Shown in pieces: positions 1 to 6,022 of a stretch of DNA of 8,700 nt. Position 1 is the first letter of the stretch. Each line of letters starts with the position of its first letter. A program made the position numbers and the translations under genes. Location: positions 1 to 8,700 of the forward strand of contig JAIRYH010000088.1 of assembly GCA_031267855.1 (NCBI GenBank). Reading direction: 5' to 3'. The notes beneath the pieces are model-generated. The model saw only the letters and a list, made by a program, of their open reading frames with translations. It ran no database searches and was not told where the DNA came from. The DNA comes from Prevotellaceae bacterium. Its GTDB lineage: Bacteria > Bacteroidota > Bacteroidia > Bacteroidales > UBA932.

Positions 1-7
1 AGCAGAA

Positions 8-91
8 CCTCCGCTGCACGCAGCCGAACCTCCGCTGCACGCAGCCGAACCTCCGGCGCACGCAAATATTCCTCCGGCGCACGCAAATATT
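8..91. repeat. 21-bp tandem repeat array (4 full copies, two variants)
   Basis: Four contiguous 21-bp units are visible: two identical copies (8-28, 29-49) whose second half is GCACGCAGCCGAA, then two identical copies of a variant (50-70, 71-91) whose second half is GCACGCAAATATT. All start with CCTCCG, and a fifth unit degenerates after 92. Because 21 is a multiple of three, every frame stays open through the array. One + frame (2-118) would encode a tail with AEPPLHA/AHANIPP-like heptapeptides ending at TAA 116-118, so a C-terminus of an upstream gene cannot be excluded. No domain supports that, and another 21-bp array in this window (5922-6001) is clearly intergenic, so I favour non-coding repeat DNA. 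Confidence 0.85.
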
Positions 92-118
92 CCTCCGGGA
101 AGCGCAAAAGGCGCGTAA

Positions 119-161
119 CGGCGCAAGCCATTCAAAATTCAAAATTCAAAATTCAAAATTG
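119..161. repeat. ATTCAAA heptanucleotide tandem repeat with GGCGCAAGCCA lead-in
   Basis: Four tandem copies of ATTCAAA (130-157) plus a partial copy follow a GGCGCAAGCCA lead-in. A related lead-in and heptads recur at 2519-2562 (GGCGTAAGCCA, then TTCAA heptads ending in the same AAAATTCAAAATTG). The unit is therefore a dispersed element rather than a local accident. No gene is visible here. Confidence 0.8.
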
Positions 162-170
162 TAAGGATAC

Positions 171-189
171 GGGCGCCCCGACGGCGCCC
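171..189. other. GC-rich perfect hairpin upstream of rnr
   Basis: GGGCGCC (171-177) and GGCGCCC (183-189) are perfect inverted repeats around a 5-nt loop. The stem lies between two heptad repeat blocks and is followed by CTACCC. It could act as a transcription attenuator or terminator for an upstream gene, or be a small palindromic repeat. No T-run follows, so an intrinsic terminator is not well supported. Confidence 0.5.
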
Positions 190-197
190 CTACCCAT

Positions 198-258
198 AAT
201 TCCTAATTCCCAATTCTTAATTCCCAATTCTTAATTCCCAATTCTTAATTCCTAATTA
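198..258. repeat. AATTCNN heptanucleotide tandem array (8 units)
   Basis: Eight consecutive 7-bp units run from 198 to 253: AATTCCT, then AATTCCC and AATTCTT alternating three times, then AATTCCT. A partial AATTA follows. The array ends just 5 bp before the -7 box that should drive rnr, so it occupies the space where the upstream promoter element and any regulator site would be. Length changes in 7-bp steps would therefore alter rnr promoter geometry. That consequence is inferred. Confidence 0.85.
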
Positions 259-263
259 AATCG

Positions 264-271
264 TATCTTTG
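264..271 (+). promoter_or_regulatory. Bacteroidota-type -7 promoter box for rnr
   Basis: TATCTTTG matches the Bacteroidota -7 consensus TAnnTTTG exactly and sits 24 bp before the rnr GTG. Transcription would start near 276-278, leaving a short leader of about 20 nt. No good TTTG -33 element is present at the expected spacing, because the 7-bp repeat array occupies that position. Confidence 0.65.
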
Positions 272-295
272 CGGTCAATTTAAAAAAACAGCAAC

Positions 296-2479
296 GTGGG
301 AAAGAAACAAAAGAAAGAACCTGTGAAGACAGACGCGGTGATCCGCCAGTGGGTATCGCAGCGGCAAAGCCAAAAACCGTTTGCCTTCCGGCAAATGACG
401 CAAGTATTAAAAATCACGCGCCCCGACCGCGAAGAAGCGATGGCCGTGATGAAAAAGCTGGTGGACGAAAAAATCCTGGCATGCAACAGTTCGGGGAAAT
501 ACTTTTCACGGAAAGGCGGCGCCTGCCGGGAAGCCGTCGGCAAGCTCACGGTCTCCAGCCAGGGCTACGGCTTTGTGGCCGTCGAAGGCGAGCCGGAAGA
601 TATTTTTATGCCGCAGCGCGCCCTGCACGGCGCCCTGCACGGCGACACGGTGCGCATCAGTTATATGAAAAAGCCGGCGCAGAAAAACAGGCGCACCGAA
701 GGCGAAGTCGACGAAATCACGGCACGCTCGACCCGCCCGTATATCGGGGTGCTGCAGCTTGCCGAACAGCGCGCCTACGTGATTATCGAGAGCCGCAACA
801 TGCCGTACGACGTCAAAGTGCCGCCGGAAGAACTGCACGGCGCCGAAAGCGGGCAGAAAGTAGCCGTGCTGGTGTTCGACTGGGATGCGCGCAGCCGCGA
901 GCCGGTAGGCCGCATTGTGGAGGTGCTCGGAACGCCCGGCGAAAACGACACGGAAATGTTTGCCATCCTGGCGGAACTCAGCCTGCCCCACCGTTTCCCG
1001 GAAGCCGTGGAGCGCGAAGCCGGAAAAATACCGGCCGGCATCACCCGGCAGGACCTTGCCGGACGGCGCGACTTCCGGGGCGTCACAACGTTTACCGTCG
1101 ACCCCGCCGACGCAAAAGATTTTGACGACGCGCTGTCGTTCCGGAAACTGGAAAACGGGCACTTTGAAGTAGGCGTGCACATCGCCGACGTAACGCACTA
1201 CGTGCAGCCCGGCACGCTGATAGAAAAGGAAGCCGCCGAGCGCACCACCTCCGTGTACCTCGTCGACCGCACCGTGTCGATGCTGCCCGAAAAACTGTCG
1301 AACAACCTGTGCTCCCTGCGCCCCGATGAAGACAAGCTGTGCTTCTCGGCCGTCTTCGAACTCGACGGGCAGGCGCAAATTAAGAACAGGTGGTTCGGGC
1401 GCACCGTTGTCCGCTCCGTCCGGCGCTTCGACTACGAGCAGGCGCAGGCGGTGATTGAAACCGGCACGGGCGACCTCGCCGGCGAACTGGGCACCCTCCA
1501 CCGGCTGGCGCAGCAGCTGCGGAAGGCGCGCTTCGAACACGGCGCCGTGCTGTTCGAACGCCCCGAACCGAAAATAGAAGTGGACGAAAACGGCAAACCC
1601 CTGCGCGTATACTTCAAGGAACCGAAAGATTCGAACTTCCTGATCGAAGAATTTATGCTCCTCGCCAACCGCAGCGTGGCGGAACTGACCGGCGGCGCGC
1701 CCAGGCCGAAAACCTTTGTCTATCGCGTACACGAAGAGCCGAACCCCGAAAAGCTGCAAGTCTTCCGCGATTTCATCAAATACTTCGGATACTCCGTAAA
1801 GCAGACCAAAACGCCCCTGGAAGCCGCCCGCGAACTCAACAGACTGCTGGAAAAAGTAAAAAATACGCCCGAAGGCAACGTCATCGAGAACATGGCGCTG
1901 CGCACCATGGCGCGCGCGCACTACACCACCGACAATGCCGGACACTACGGGCTGGCCTTTGATCACTACACGCACTTCACCTCGCCCATCCGCCGGTATC
2001 CCGATATGATGGTGCACCGCCTGCTGGCGCGCTATCTCGAAAACGGCGACCCGGAAAACAAAGCCGCCTTTGAAGAACGCTGCAAATACTGCTCGGCGCG
2101 CGAACAGGCAGCCTCCGAAGCCGAACGCGCCAGCATCAAATATAAAATGGTGGAATTCCTCCTCGACAGGGAAGGCGAAGAATTCGACGGCACCGTATCG
2201 GGCATCACCGAATGGGGAATGTATGTAGAAATTAACGAAAACCACATCGAAGGAATGGTGTCCATCCGCAGCCTCCGCGACGACTACTACGTGTTCGACG
2301 AAAAACGCTACCTGCTTGCCGGGCAGCACCACCGGCGGCAGTATAAACTGGGCGACGCCGTGCGCATAAAAGTCAAACGCGCCAACCTGGAGCTGAAACA
2401 GCTGGACTTCGTGCTCGTCGAGCCCGGCGCAAAAGCCCGCCGACCGGATCGCGAACGGCAGGCACCTCGTCAATTTTGA
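296..2479 (+). CDS. rnr: Ribonuclease R (RNB-family 3'-5' exoribonuclease)
   Basis: This encodes a 727-residue cytoplasmic exoribonuclease that degrades structured RNA 3' to 5'. The order is a basic N-terminal helical region (1-75), cold-shock-type OB folds (about 83-210, including QGYGFV near 89-94), the RNB catalytic domain (about 255-580) and a C-terminal S1 domain (about 625-707). The RNB metal ligands D269, D275, D277 and D278 lie in the TVDPADAKDFDDA motif, and HYTHFTSPIRRYPD (557-570) is the conserved late RNB motif. Length is normal for the family. The start is GTG 296: an in-frame TAA at 281-283 blocks extension, the next ATG is about 33 codons in, and the Lys-rich N-terminus is typical. 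There is no clear Shine-Dalgarno sequence. The stop TGA (2477-2479) lies inside an inverted repeat, so the last residues (QF) are repeat-encoded. Confidence 0.97.
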   Translation: MGKKQKKEPVKTDAVIRQWVSQRQSQKPFAFRQMTQVLKITRPDREEAMAVMKKLVDEKILACNSSGKYFSRKGGACREAVGKLTVSSQGYGFVAVEGEPEDIFMPQRALHGALHGDTVRISYMKKPAQKNRRTEGEVDEITARSTRPYIGVLQLAEQRAYVIIESRNMPYDVKVPPEELHGAESGQKVAVLVFDWDARSREPVGRIVEVLGTPGENDTEMFAILAELSLPHRFPEAVEREAGKIPAGITRQDLAGRRDFRGVTTFTVDPADAKDFDDALSFRKLENGHFEVGVHIADVTHYVQPGTLIEKEAAERTTSVYLVDRTVSMLPEKLSNNLCSLRPDEDKLCFSAVFELDGQAQIKNRWFGRTVVRSVRRFDYEQAQAVIETGTGDLAGELGTLHRLAQQLRKARFEHGAVLFERPEPKIEVDENGKPLRVYFKEPKDSNFLIEEFMLLANRSVAELTGGAPRPKTFVYRVHEEPNPEKLQVFRDFIKYFGYSVKQTKTPLEAARELNRLLEKVKNTPEGNVIENMALRTMARAHYTTDNAGHYGLAFDHYTHFTSPIRRYPDMMVHRLLARYLENGDPENKAAFEERCKYCSAREQAASEAERASIKYKMVEFLLDREGEEFDGTVSGITEWGMYVEINENHIEGMVSIRSLRDDYYVFDEKRYLLAGQHHRRQYKLGDAVRIKVKRANLELKQLDFVLVEPGAKARRPDRERQAPRQF

Positions 2480-2562
2480 AGGTTGAATTTTGAAGGTTGA
2501 ATGGCGGCAAGCGGTCAATGGCGTAAGCCAATTCAATCTTCAATATTCAAAATTCAAAATTG
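2471..2562. repeat. Long imperfect inverted repeat overlapping the rnr stop codon
   Basis: The left arm (2471-2505) and right arm (2527-2562) are reverse complements at about 31 of 35 aligned positions with one 1-nt bulge, around a loop of about 21 nt. Both arms are made of 7-bp units: TTGAAGG/TTGAATT on the left and TTCAANN on the right. In RNA this would form one long A/U-rich hairpin starting inside the last codons of rnr. It could protect the 3' end or stop transcription between the convergent genes. It also resembles a miniature palindromic repeat element. Which role applies is inferred. Confidence 0.8.
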
Positions 2563-2575
2563 TGGTGCACGCTCC

Positions 2576-2628
2576 CCGCAGGCTGCGTTGCGCTTACCTG
2601 CGGTTATGAAAATCCGACCCTTCGGGTC
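2576..2628. other. Two small hairpins in the rnr-uvrC intergenic region
   Basis: CCGCAGG (2576-2582) pairs with CCTGCGG (2597-2603). GACCC (2616-2620) pairs with GGGTC (2624-2628) across a TTC loop. Neither is followed by a T-run. They belong to the 2480-2920 mosaic of repeats, where I find no convincing gene. Confidence 0.5.
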
Positions 2629-2634
2629 ATTTCC

Positions 2635-2663
2635 CTACTGCTGATTCGCATAAGTTATGAATT
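2635..2663 (+). repeat. Dispersed repeat core, copy A (CTGCTGATTCGCAT)
   Basis: The segment reads CTACTGCTGATTCGCATAAG followed by TTATGAATT. The 14-bp core CTGCTGATTCGCAT recurs at 2941-2954 and 6027-6040, and in inverted, slightly altered form at 5879-5892. An A/T-rich TTATGAATT-like tail follows in each case, here leading into two TTCAACT heptads (2664-2677). Confidence 0.8.
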
Positions 2664-2688
2664 TTCAACTTTCAACTTCCAGGCGACC

Positions 2689-2830
2689 CAATGTATGCTT
2701 ACATTGCTCTGCGGAAGGTTTCCGCGAACCAATGTATGGAGACATTGGCCTGCCGGAAGGCTTTTTCGGGTCAATGTATGGAGACATTGCTCTGCGGAAG
2801 GCTTCCGCGAACCAATGTATGGAGACGTTG
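2689..2830. repeat. 41-42 bp tandem array of alternating mini-hairpins
   Basis: Four copies of an 18-bp inverted repeat, CAATGT-6 nt-ACATTG, start at 2689, 2730, 2772 and 2813, with the last degraded to ACGTTG. The loop is ATGGAG in copies 2-4 and ATGCTT in copy 1. The spacing is 41, 42 and 41 bp. Between them lie second small palindromes: GCGGAA-3 nt-TTCCGC after copies 1 and 3, and a diverged version after copy 2. The array is thus two mini-hairpins alternating regularly. Frames through it produce repetitive GFREPMYGDIG-like peptides, which I regard as a by-product. Confidence 0.85.
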
Positions 2831-2876
2831 GGCGGTCATTTTTGTTAACGCACTAAAATCATAGTGCACGCCTCGC

Positions 2877-2921
2877 GGCGGCCGGCGCCGCCCTGTGCCG
2901 GCGCTTTCGCCCCTTCGGGGC
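2877..2921 (-). terminator. GC-rich stem-loops just downstream of uvrC (possible terminator)
   Basis: Read on the minus strand, GCCCC-GAA-GGGGC (2909-2921) begins at the last base of the uvrC stop. It is followed by a second stem in which GGCGGC and GCCGCC (2877-2882, 2887-2892) flank a 4-nt loop. The placement suits transcript end formation between convergent genes. No U-run follows, so this is not a textbook intrinsic terminator. Confidence 0.35.
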
Positions 2922-4750
2922 TAAGTAATATGTGTTTCTACTGCTGATTCGCATAATTTATAATGCCGTTTGATTTTTTCAGCGGTTTTTTTGCCTGCGA
3001 CGGCTTGCAGTTCGTCTATTGAGGCGGTTTTGATGCGGGCGACGCTTTTGAAGGCAATCAACAGTTTTTCGGCGGTTTTTTCGCCGATGCCGTCAATGGA
3101 AGTCAGCTGCGTGGCGGTTAGCGGTTTTGAGCGGCGCAGGCGGTGGTGCGTGATACCGAAGCGGTGCGCTTCGTCGCGCATCTGCATCAGCAGGCGTAAT
3201 GTGGCGGAGCGTTTGTCCAGGCATAGCGGCACGCTGTCGCCGACGAAATAAATTTCTTCGAGCCGCTTTGCCAGTCCGGCAAGGGTGATTTTTGTTTCCA
3301 GTCCGAGCGCGGCGAGCGCCTGGCAGGCGGCGCTTAGCTGTCCTTTCCCGCCGTCAATGATCACCAGCTGCGGCAGCGGCTGTTTCTCTTCCAGCAGGCG
3401 ACTGTAGCGGCGCGTGACAACCTCAAACATGGTGGCGAAATCATTGGCTCCTTCGACGGTTTTTACGTTGAAATGACGGTAATCCCGTTTGCAGGGGCGG
3501 GCGTTGCGGAACACAACGCACGACGACACGGGAAAGGCGCCCTGGATGTTTGAATTGTCGAAGCACTCGATGTGAACGGGCGGTTCGGGAAGGTGCAGGT
3601 CGCGCTGTATGGCGGCGACCGTGCGTTCGGCATGCCGTTCCGGCTGGAGTTTTTCCAGTTGCCGGAGTTTTTCCAGTTTGTATAAGCGGCTGTTGCGTTC
3701 GCTTAGCCGGAGGAGCTTTAGTTTGTCGCCGCGCTGCGGGACGATGTAGGTTACGGAAGGCAGTTCCTGGTCGGGCAGGAACGGGACAATCAGCTGTTTT
3801 GAGAGATTTCCCATCCGGTCGAGCATTTCGGCGATGAAATAACTTAACAGCGCTTCGCGTTCTTCTTCTATCCCCATGCGCAGTTCAAGCGTTTGCAGTC
3901 CGACAACGGCGCCCTCTACGACGCGCAGGAAATTGCAGTAAACTTCGTTGCCGTCCACGAAAAGGGAAAACACATCAAGGTCGGACATGCCGGCATTTAC
4001 GATGACGGACTTTGCCTGGTAGCGTTCGAGCAGCGACAGGCGTTCCTTGATTTTCTGCGCTTCTTCAAACGCATAGATGGCTGCCGCCTGCTGCATTTGG
4101 TGTTGCAGCATCCGGTACACTTCCGACAGGTTGCCCTTGATGATGGCTTTGATTGATTCGATGTTTTGCCGGTATTCCTGTTCCGTTTGCCTTCCCGCGC
4201 ACGGCGCTTTACATCGTCCGAGGTGGAAGTCCAGGCAGGGTTTGTATTTTCGTCCGGCAAGGGCTTCGGGCGTGAGCGACAGGCGGCACGTGCGCAGCGG
4301 ATACAGCTGGCGGATGAGCTCAAGCAGCACTTTCATCATGCCGACAGCCGCGTACGGTCCGTAGTAGTCCGAGCCGTCCCTTATTTTCCGGCGCGTGGGG
4401 AAAATGCGGGGAAACGGTTCTTTCCTGATGCATATCCACGGATAGGTCTTGTCGTCCTTGAGCAGTATGTTATAGCGCGGCTGGAGTTTTTTGATGAGGT
4501 TGTTCTCCAGCAGCAGCGCATCGACTTCGGTGGGTACGACGGTATATTGGATATCGGCAATTTTTTTGACGAGGAGTTCCAGTCTGGCGCTTTCGTAACG
4601 CCGGGTTGCAAAGTATTGGGCTACGCGCTTGCGCAGGTCTTTTGCTTTCCCCACGTAAATCACCGTGCCGGCGCTGTCCAGAAAGCGGTAAACTCCCGGC
4701 TGGTGCGGCAGGTTGTTGAGGATTACTGTCTGTTGCGGGTCGCCTGTCAT
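2921..4750 (-). CDS. uvrC: UvrABC excinuclease subunit C
   Basis: This encodes the 609-residue UvrC nuclease that makes both incisions around a DNA lesion in nucleotide excision repair, with UvrA and UvrB. The N-terminal GIY-YIG domain (about 14-95) has GVY 19-21, IYVG 31-34, R40 and E82 in LLENNLIK. Four cysteines, C155, C172, C180 and C184, match the spacing of the UvrC iron-sulfur ligands. A UVR helix that contacts UvrB follows (about 207-242). The RNase H-like nuclease has D398 in CFDNSN, D466 in IIDGGKGQL and H529 in RDEAHRFG. Helix-hairpin-helix motifs lie at about 549-597. Length is normal. The ATG (4748-4750) overlaps the stop of the upstream peptidase gene as ATGA, which implies translational coupling. 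The C-terminal tail after about 596 is encoded by a dispersed intergenic repeat and is unlikely to be conserved. Confidence 0.97.
   Translation of the reverse strand: MTGDPQQTVILNNLPHQPGVYRFLDSAGTVIYVGKAKDLRKRVAQYFATRRYESARLELLVKKIADIQYTVVPTEVDALLLENNLIKKLQPRYNILLKDDKTYPWICIRKEPFPRIFPTRRKIRDGSDYYGPYAAVGMMKVLLELIRQLYPLRTCRLSLTPEALAGRKYKPCLDFHLGRCKAPCAGRQTEQEYRQNIESIKAIIKGNLSEVYRMLQHQMQQAAAIYAFEEAQKIKERLSLLERYQAKSVIVNAGMSDLDVFSLFVDGNEVYCNFLRVVEGAVVGLQTLELRMGIEEEREALLSYFIAEMLDRMGNLSKQLIVPFLPDQELPSVTYIVPQRGDKLKLLRLSERNSRLYKLEKLRQLEKLQPERHAERTVAAIQRDLHLPEPPVHIECFDNSNIQGAFPVSSCVVFRNARPCKRDYRHFNVKTVEGANDFATMFEVVTRRYSRLLEEKQPLPQLVIIDGGKGQLSAACQALAALGLETKITLAGLAKRLEEIYFVGDSVPLCLDKRSATLRLLMQMRDEAHRFGITHHRLRRSKPLTATQLTSIDGIGEKTAEKLLIAFKSVARIKTASIDELQAVAGKKTAEKIKRHYKLCESAVETHIT
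2938..2964 (+). repeat. Dispersed repeat core, copy B, overlapping the uvrC 3' end
   Basis: CTACTGCTGATTCGCATAAT repeats copy A (2635-2663) in the same orientation about 303 bp away. Together A and B bracket the 41-bp array. This copy lies inside the uvrC reading frame and supplies roughly its residues 596-604, so the repeat has become C-terminal coding sequence. Confidence 0.8.
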
Positions 4751-5799
4751 GGATTGCAGGCGTCAGGTGTTAAGCGGGCGCCGTCGTCGTCCGTCAATGC
4801 GCCGAAGAAGTCAAAATCGCCGGCGAAGGTTTCCCCCTTGCGGACGCCGATGTCCGTGGTGTAGGAAACGCCGTTGGCGGTGAGGGTCTGCCGGCGCCGG
4901 AGGGTGTCGAACAGTCCGTTTTCGCGGTTGCGGGGGATGGCGAAATAGGGCGCTACCGGTTCTGTCGTGTAGCTTTCGAATGCCACGGCACGCAGGGCTT
5001 CCAGGAGGATGCCGAAATGCAGGCGGCGGACAAAATTCCGTTCCGGATCATTGTAATAGCCGCCCGATTCAATGAGGATGGCAGCGCTGTTTTGCGCCTG
5101 TGTCCATTCGCCGAAAGCGCGCGGTTCGAAGGTATCGTCCCATTTTGCCACGCCGTTCGGAATAACCGGTTGCAGTTTCCTGTCGAGCGCCACAATCAGC
5201 TGTATGGCGCGGCGGCGGCTGTCGGTGAGGCTTTCCTGCGCGTCGGGCGGCGGTGCAAGAAAGGCGATGGTGGCCGGAATGCGCGATACGCCCGCCGAGA
5301 AATAGCTTTCCTGGTCGTGCAGGTTGAACGAGAAGAAGGGTTGGAAAGCCTGTATTTGGCTGTGCAGGATTTTTCCTTCGGGCGTTGTGGTGCTGAGTGC
5401 ATCGCGGTTGATGTCGATGCCCCATGCGTTTTCGCGCCGGCAGCGTTCCGCGCCGTCGGGGTTGAGCATGGGAATGAACAGCAGGCTGAGTTGCGAGAGG
5501 ATGCCACGGCGCATGTCGTCGTATTCGTCCGATGCGGCGAGGAAGCTGAACACGTCGAAGAGCGTGCGGGTGGCGGTGCTTTCGTCGCCGTGCATCTGCG
5601 ACCAGAGCAGCACCCGCGTGGCGCCGTTGCCTGCCTGTATGCCGTAAATGGCGCGGTTTTCCGCCGACCGCCCCACCGGCGCCACGGTGAACGGCGCCGG
5701 CAGTTTATCGAGTAATGATACGACCTGCGCGTGCCGTACATGACGTGTATCCATGCCGGGCGCCCGGTAGCGTTCGTGTATTTCCAAAAATGTTTTCAT
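4747..5799 (-). CDS. M14-family zinc carboxypeptidase, cytoplasmic
   Basis: This is a 350-residue metallopeptidase of the M14 (carboxypeptidase A-like) fold. The zinc-binding HGDE motif gives H70 and E73. DINRD (129-133) supplies the Asn-Arg pair that binds the substrate carboxylate. H161 in FNLHDQE is the third zinc ligand, and E244 in LIESGGY is the likely catalytic glutamate. All key residues are present, so it should be active. The M14 fold covers roughly 20-275, followed by a tail of about 75 residues. There is no signal peptide or membrane segment, so it probably acts in the cytoplasm on peptides, possibly cell-wall-derived ones; the substrate is inferred. I chose ATG 5799 over an in-frame TTG at 5817 because that TTG lies within the -7 promoter box. 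The gene is first in an operon with uvrC, overlapping it by 4 nt, and no functional link to DNA repair is evident. Confidence 0.88.
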   Translation of the reverse strand: MKTFLEIHERYRAPGMDTRHVRHAQVVSLLDKLPAPFTVAPVGRSAENRAIYGIQAGNGATRVLLWSQMHGDESTATRTLFDVFSFLAASDEYDDMRRGILSQLSLLFIPMLNPDGAERCRRENAWGIDINRDALSTTTPEGKILHSQIQAFQPFFSFNLHDQESYFSAGVSRIPATIAFLAPPPDAQESLTDSRRRAIQLIVALDRKLQPVIPNGVAKWDDTFEPRAFGEWTQAQNSAAILIESGGYYNDPERNFVRRLHFGILLEALRAVAFESYTTEPVAPYFAIPRNRENGLFDTLRRRQTLTANGVSYTTDIGVRKGETFAGDFDFFGALTDDDGARLTPDACNP

Positions 5800-5814
5800 G
5801 CGCCAAGTTTTGTG

Positions 5815-5822
5815 CAAATTTA
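5815..5822 (-). promoter_or_regulatory. Bacteroidota-type -7 promoter box for the peptidase-uvrC operon
   Basis: On the minus strand this reads TAAATTTG, an exact TAnnTTTG match, ending 15 nt before the ATG at 5799. Transcription would begin around 5808-5810, leaving a very short leader. The upstream TTTG -33 element is not obvious, because the region is taken up by the AT-rich heptad repeat at 5838-5879. Confidence 0.55.
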
Positions 5823-5837
5823 ATAAAAAGATTTTTT

Positions 5838-5893
5838 GAGTTATGAGTTATGAGTTATGAATTATGAATTATGAATTATGCGCATCAGCAGTT
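5838..5893. repeat. GAGTTAT/GAATTAT heptad array joined to inverted dispersed core, copy D
   Basis: Six 7-bp units fill 5838-5879: three GAGTTAT, then three GAATTAT. They run directly into GCGCATCAGCAGT, the reverse complement of the dispersed core with one change. With copy C at 6023-6050 this gives an inverted pair, matching at about 14 of 15 core positions, that brackets the 21-bp array at 5922-6001. Confidence 0.85.
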
Positions 5894-5921
5894 GAAACAT
5901 CGTAATCCATCAGGTAGAAAT

Positions 5922-6001
5922 AAGGTTTTATTCCCGAGCGGGAAGGTTTTATTCCCGAGCGGGAAGGTTTTATTCCCGAGCGGGAAGGTTTTATTCCCGA
6001 G
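5922..6001. repeat. 21-bp tandem array (3.8 copies) with internal palindrome
   Basis: Three identical 21-bp units (5922-5942, 5943-5963, 5964-5984) consist of AAGGTTTTATTCCCGAGCGG plus one G. A fourth copy is cut off after 17 bp (5985-6001). Each full unit contains CCCG-AG-CGGG, a small hairpin or a candidate protein-binding dyad. The perfect identity of the copies suggests recent expansion. The array lies between divergent promoters and has no gene content. Confidence 0.9.
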
Positions 6002-6022
6002 AATATTATGCGAAGATGCATC

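Noticed and set aside
506..2536. Long antisense open frame (676 codons) opposite rnr
   Set aside because: It is a shadow of GC-rich rnr codon usage on the opposite strand. The + strand carries clear RNase R motifs, and the antisense product has no recognisable motif.
2689..2830. CRISPR array
   Set aside because: The intervening sequences are themselves repeated palindromes rather than unique spacers, the repeat is only 18 bp and degenerate, and no cas genes are present.
2560..2856. Small + strand reading frames through the 41-bp array (up to 98 residues, GFREPMYGDIG-like repeats)
   Set aside because: The peptides simply mirror the tandem DNA repeat in several frames, with no domain, no promoter and no consistent frame use.
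4166..5715. Two + strand open frames of 232 codons opposite uvrC and the peptidase
   Set aside because: They are antisense shadows of genes with intact catalytic motifs and show no promoter or domain evidence.
5800..5817. Upstream TTG start (5817) for the peptidase, adding six residues
   Set aside because: The TTG lies inside the TAAATTTG -7 box, so it would be upstream of the transcription start. ATG 5799 is preferred.
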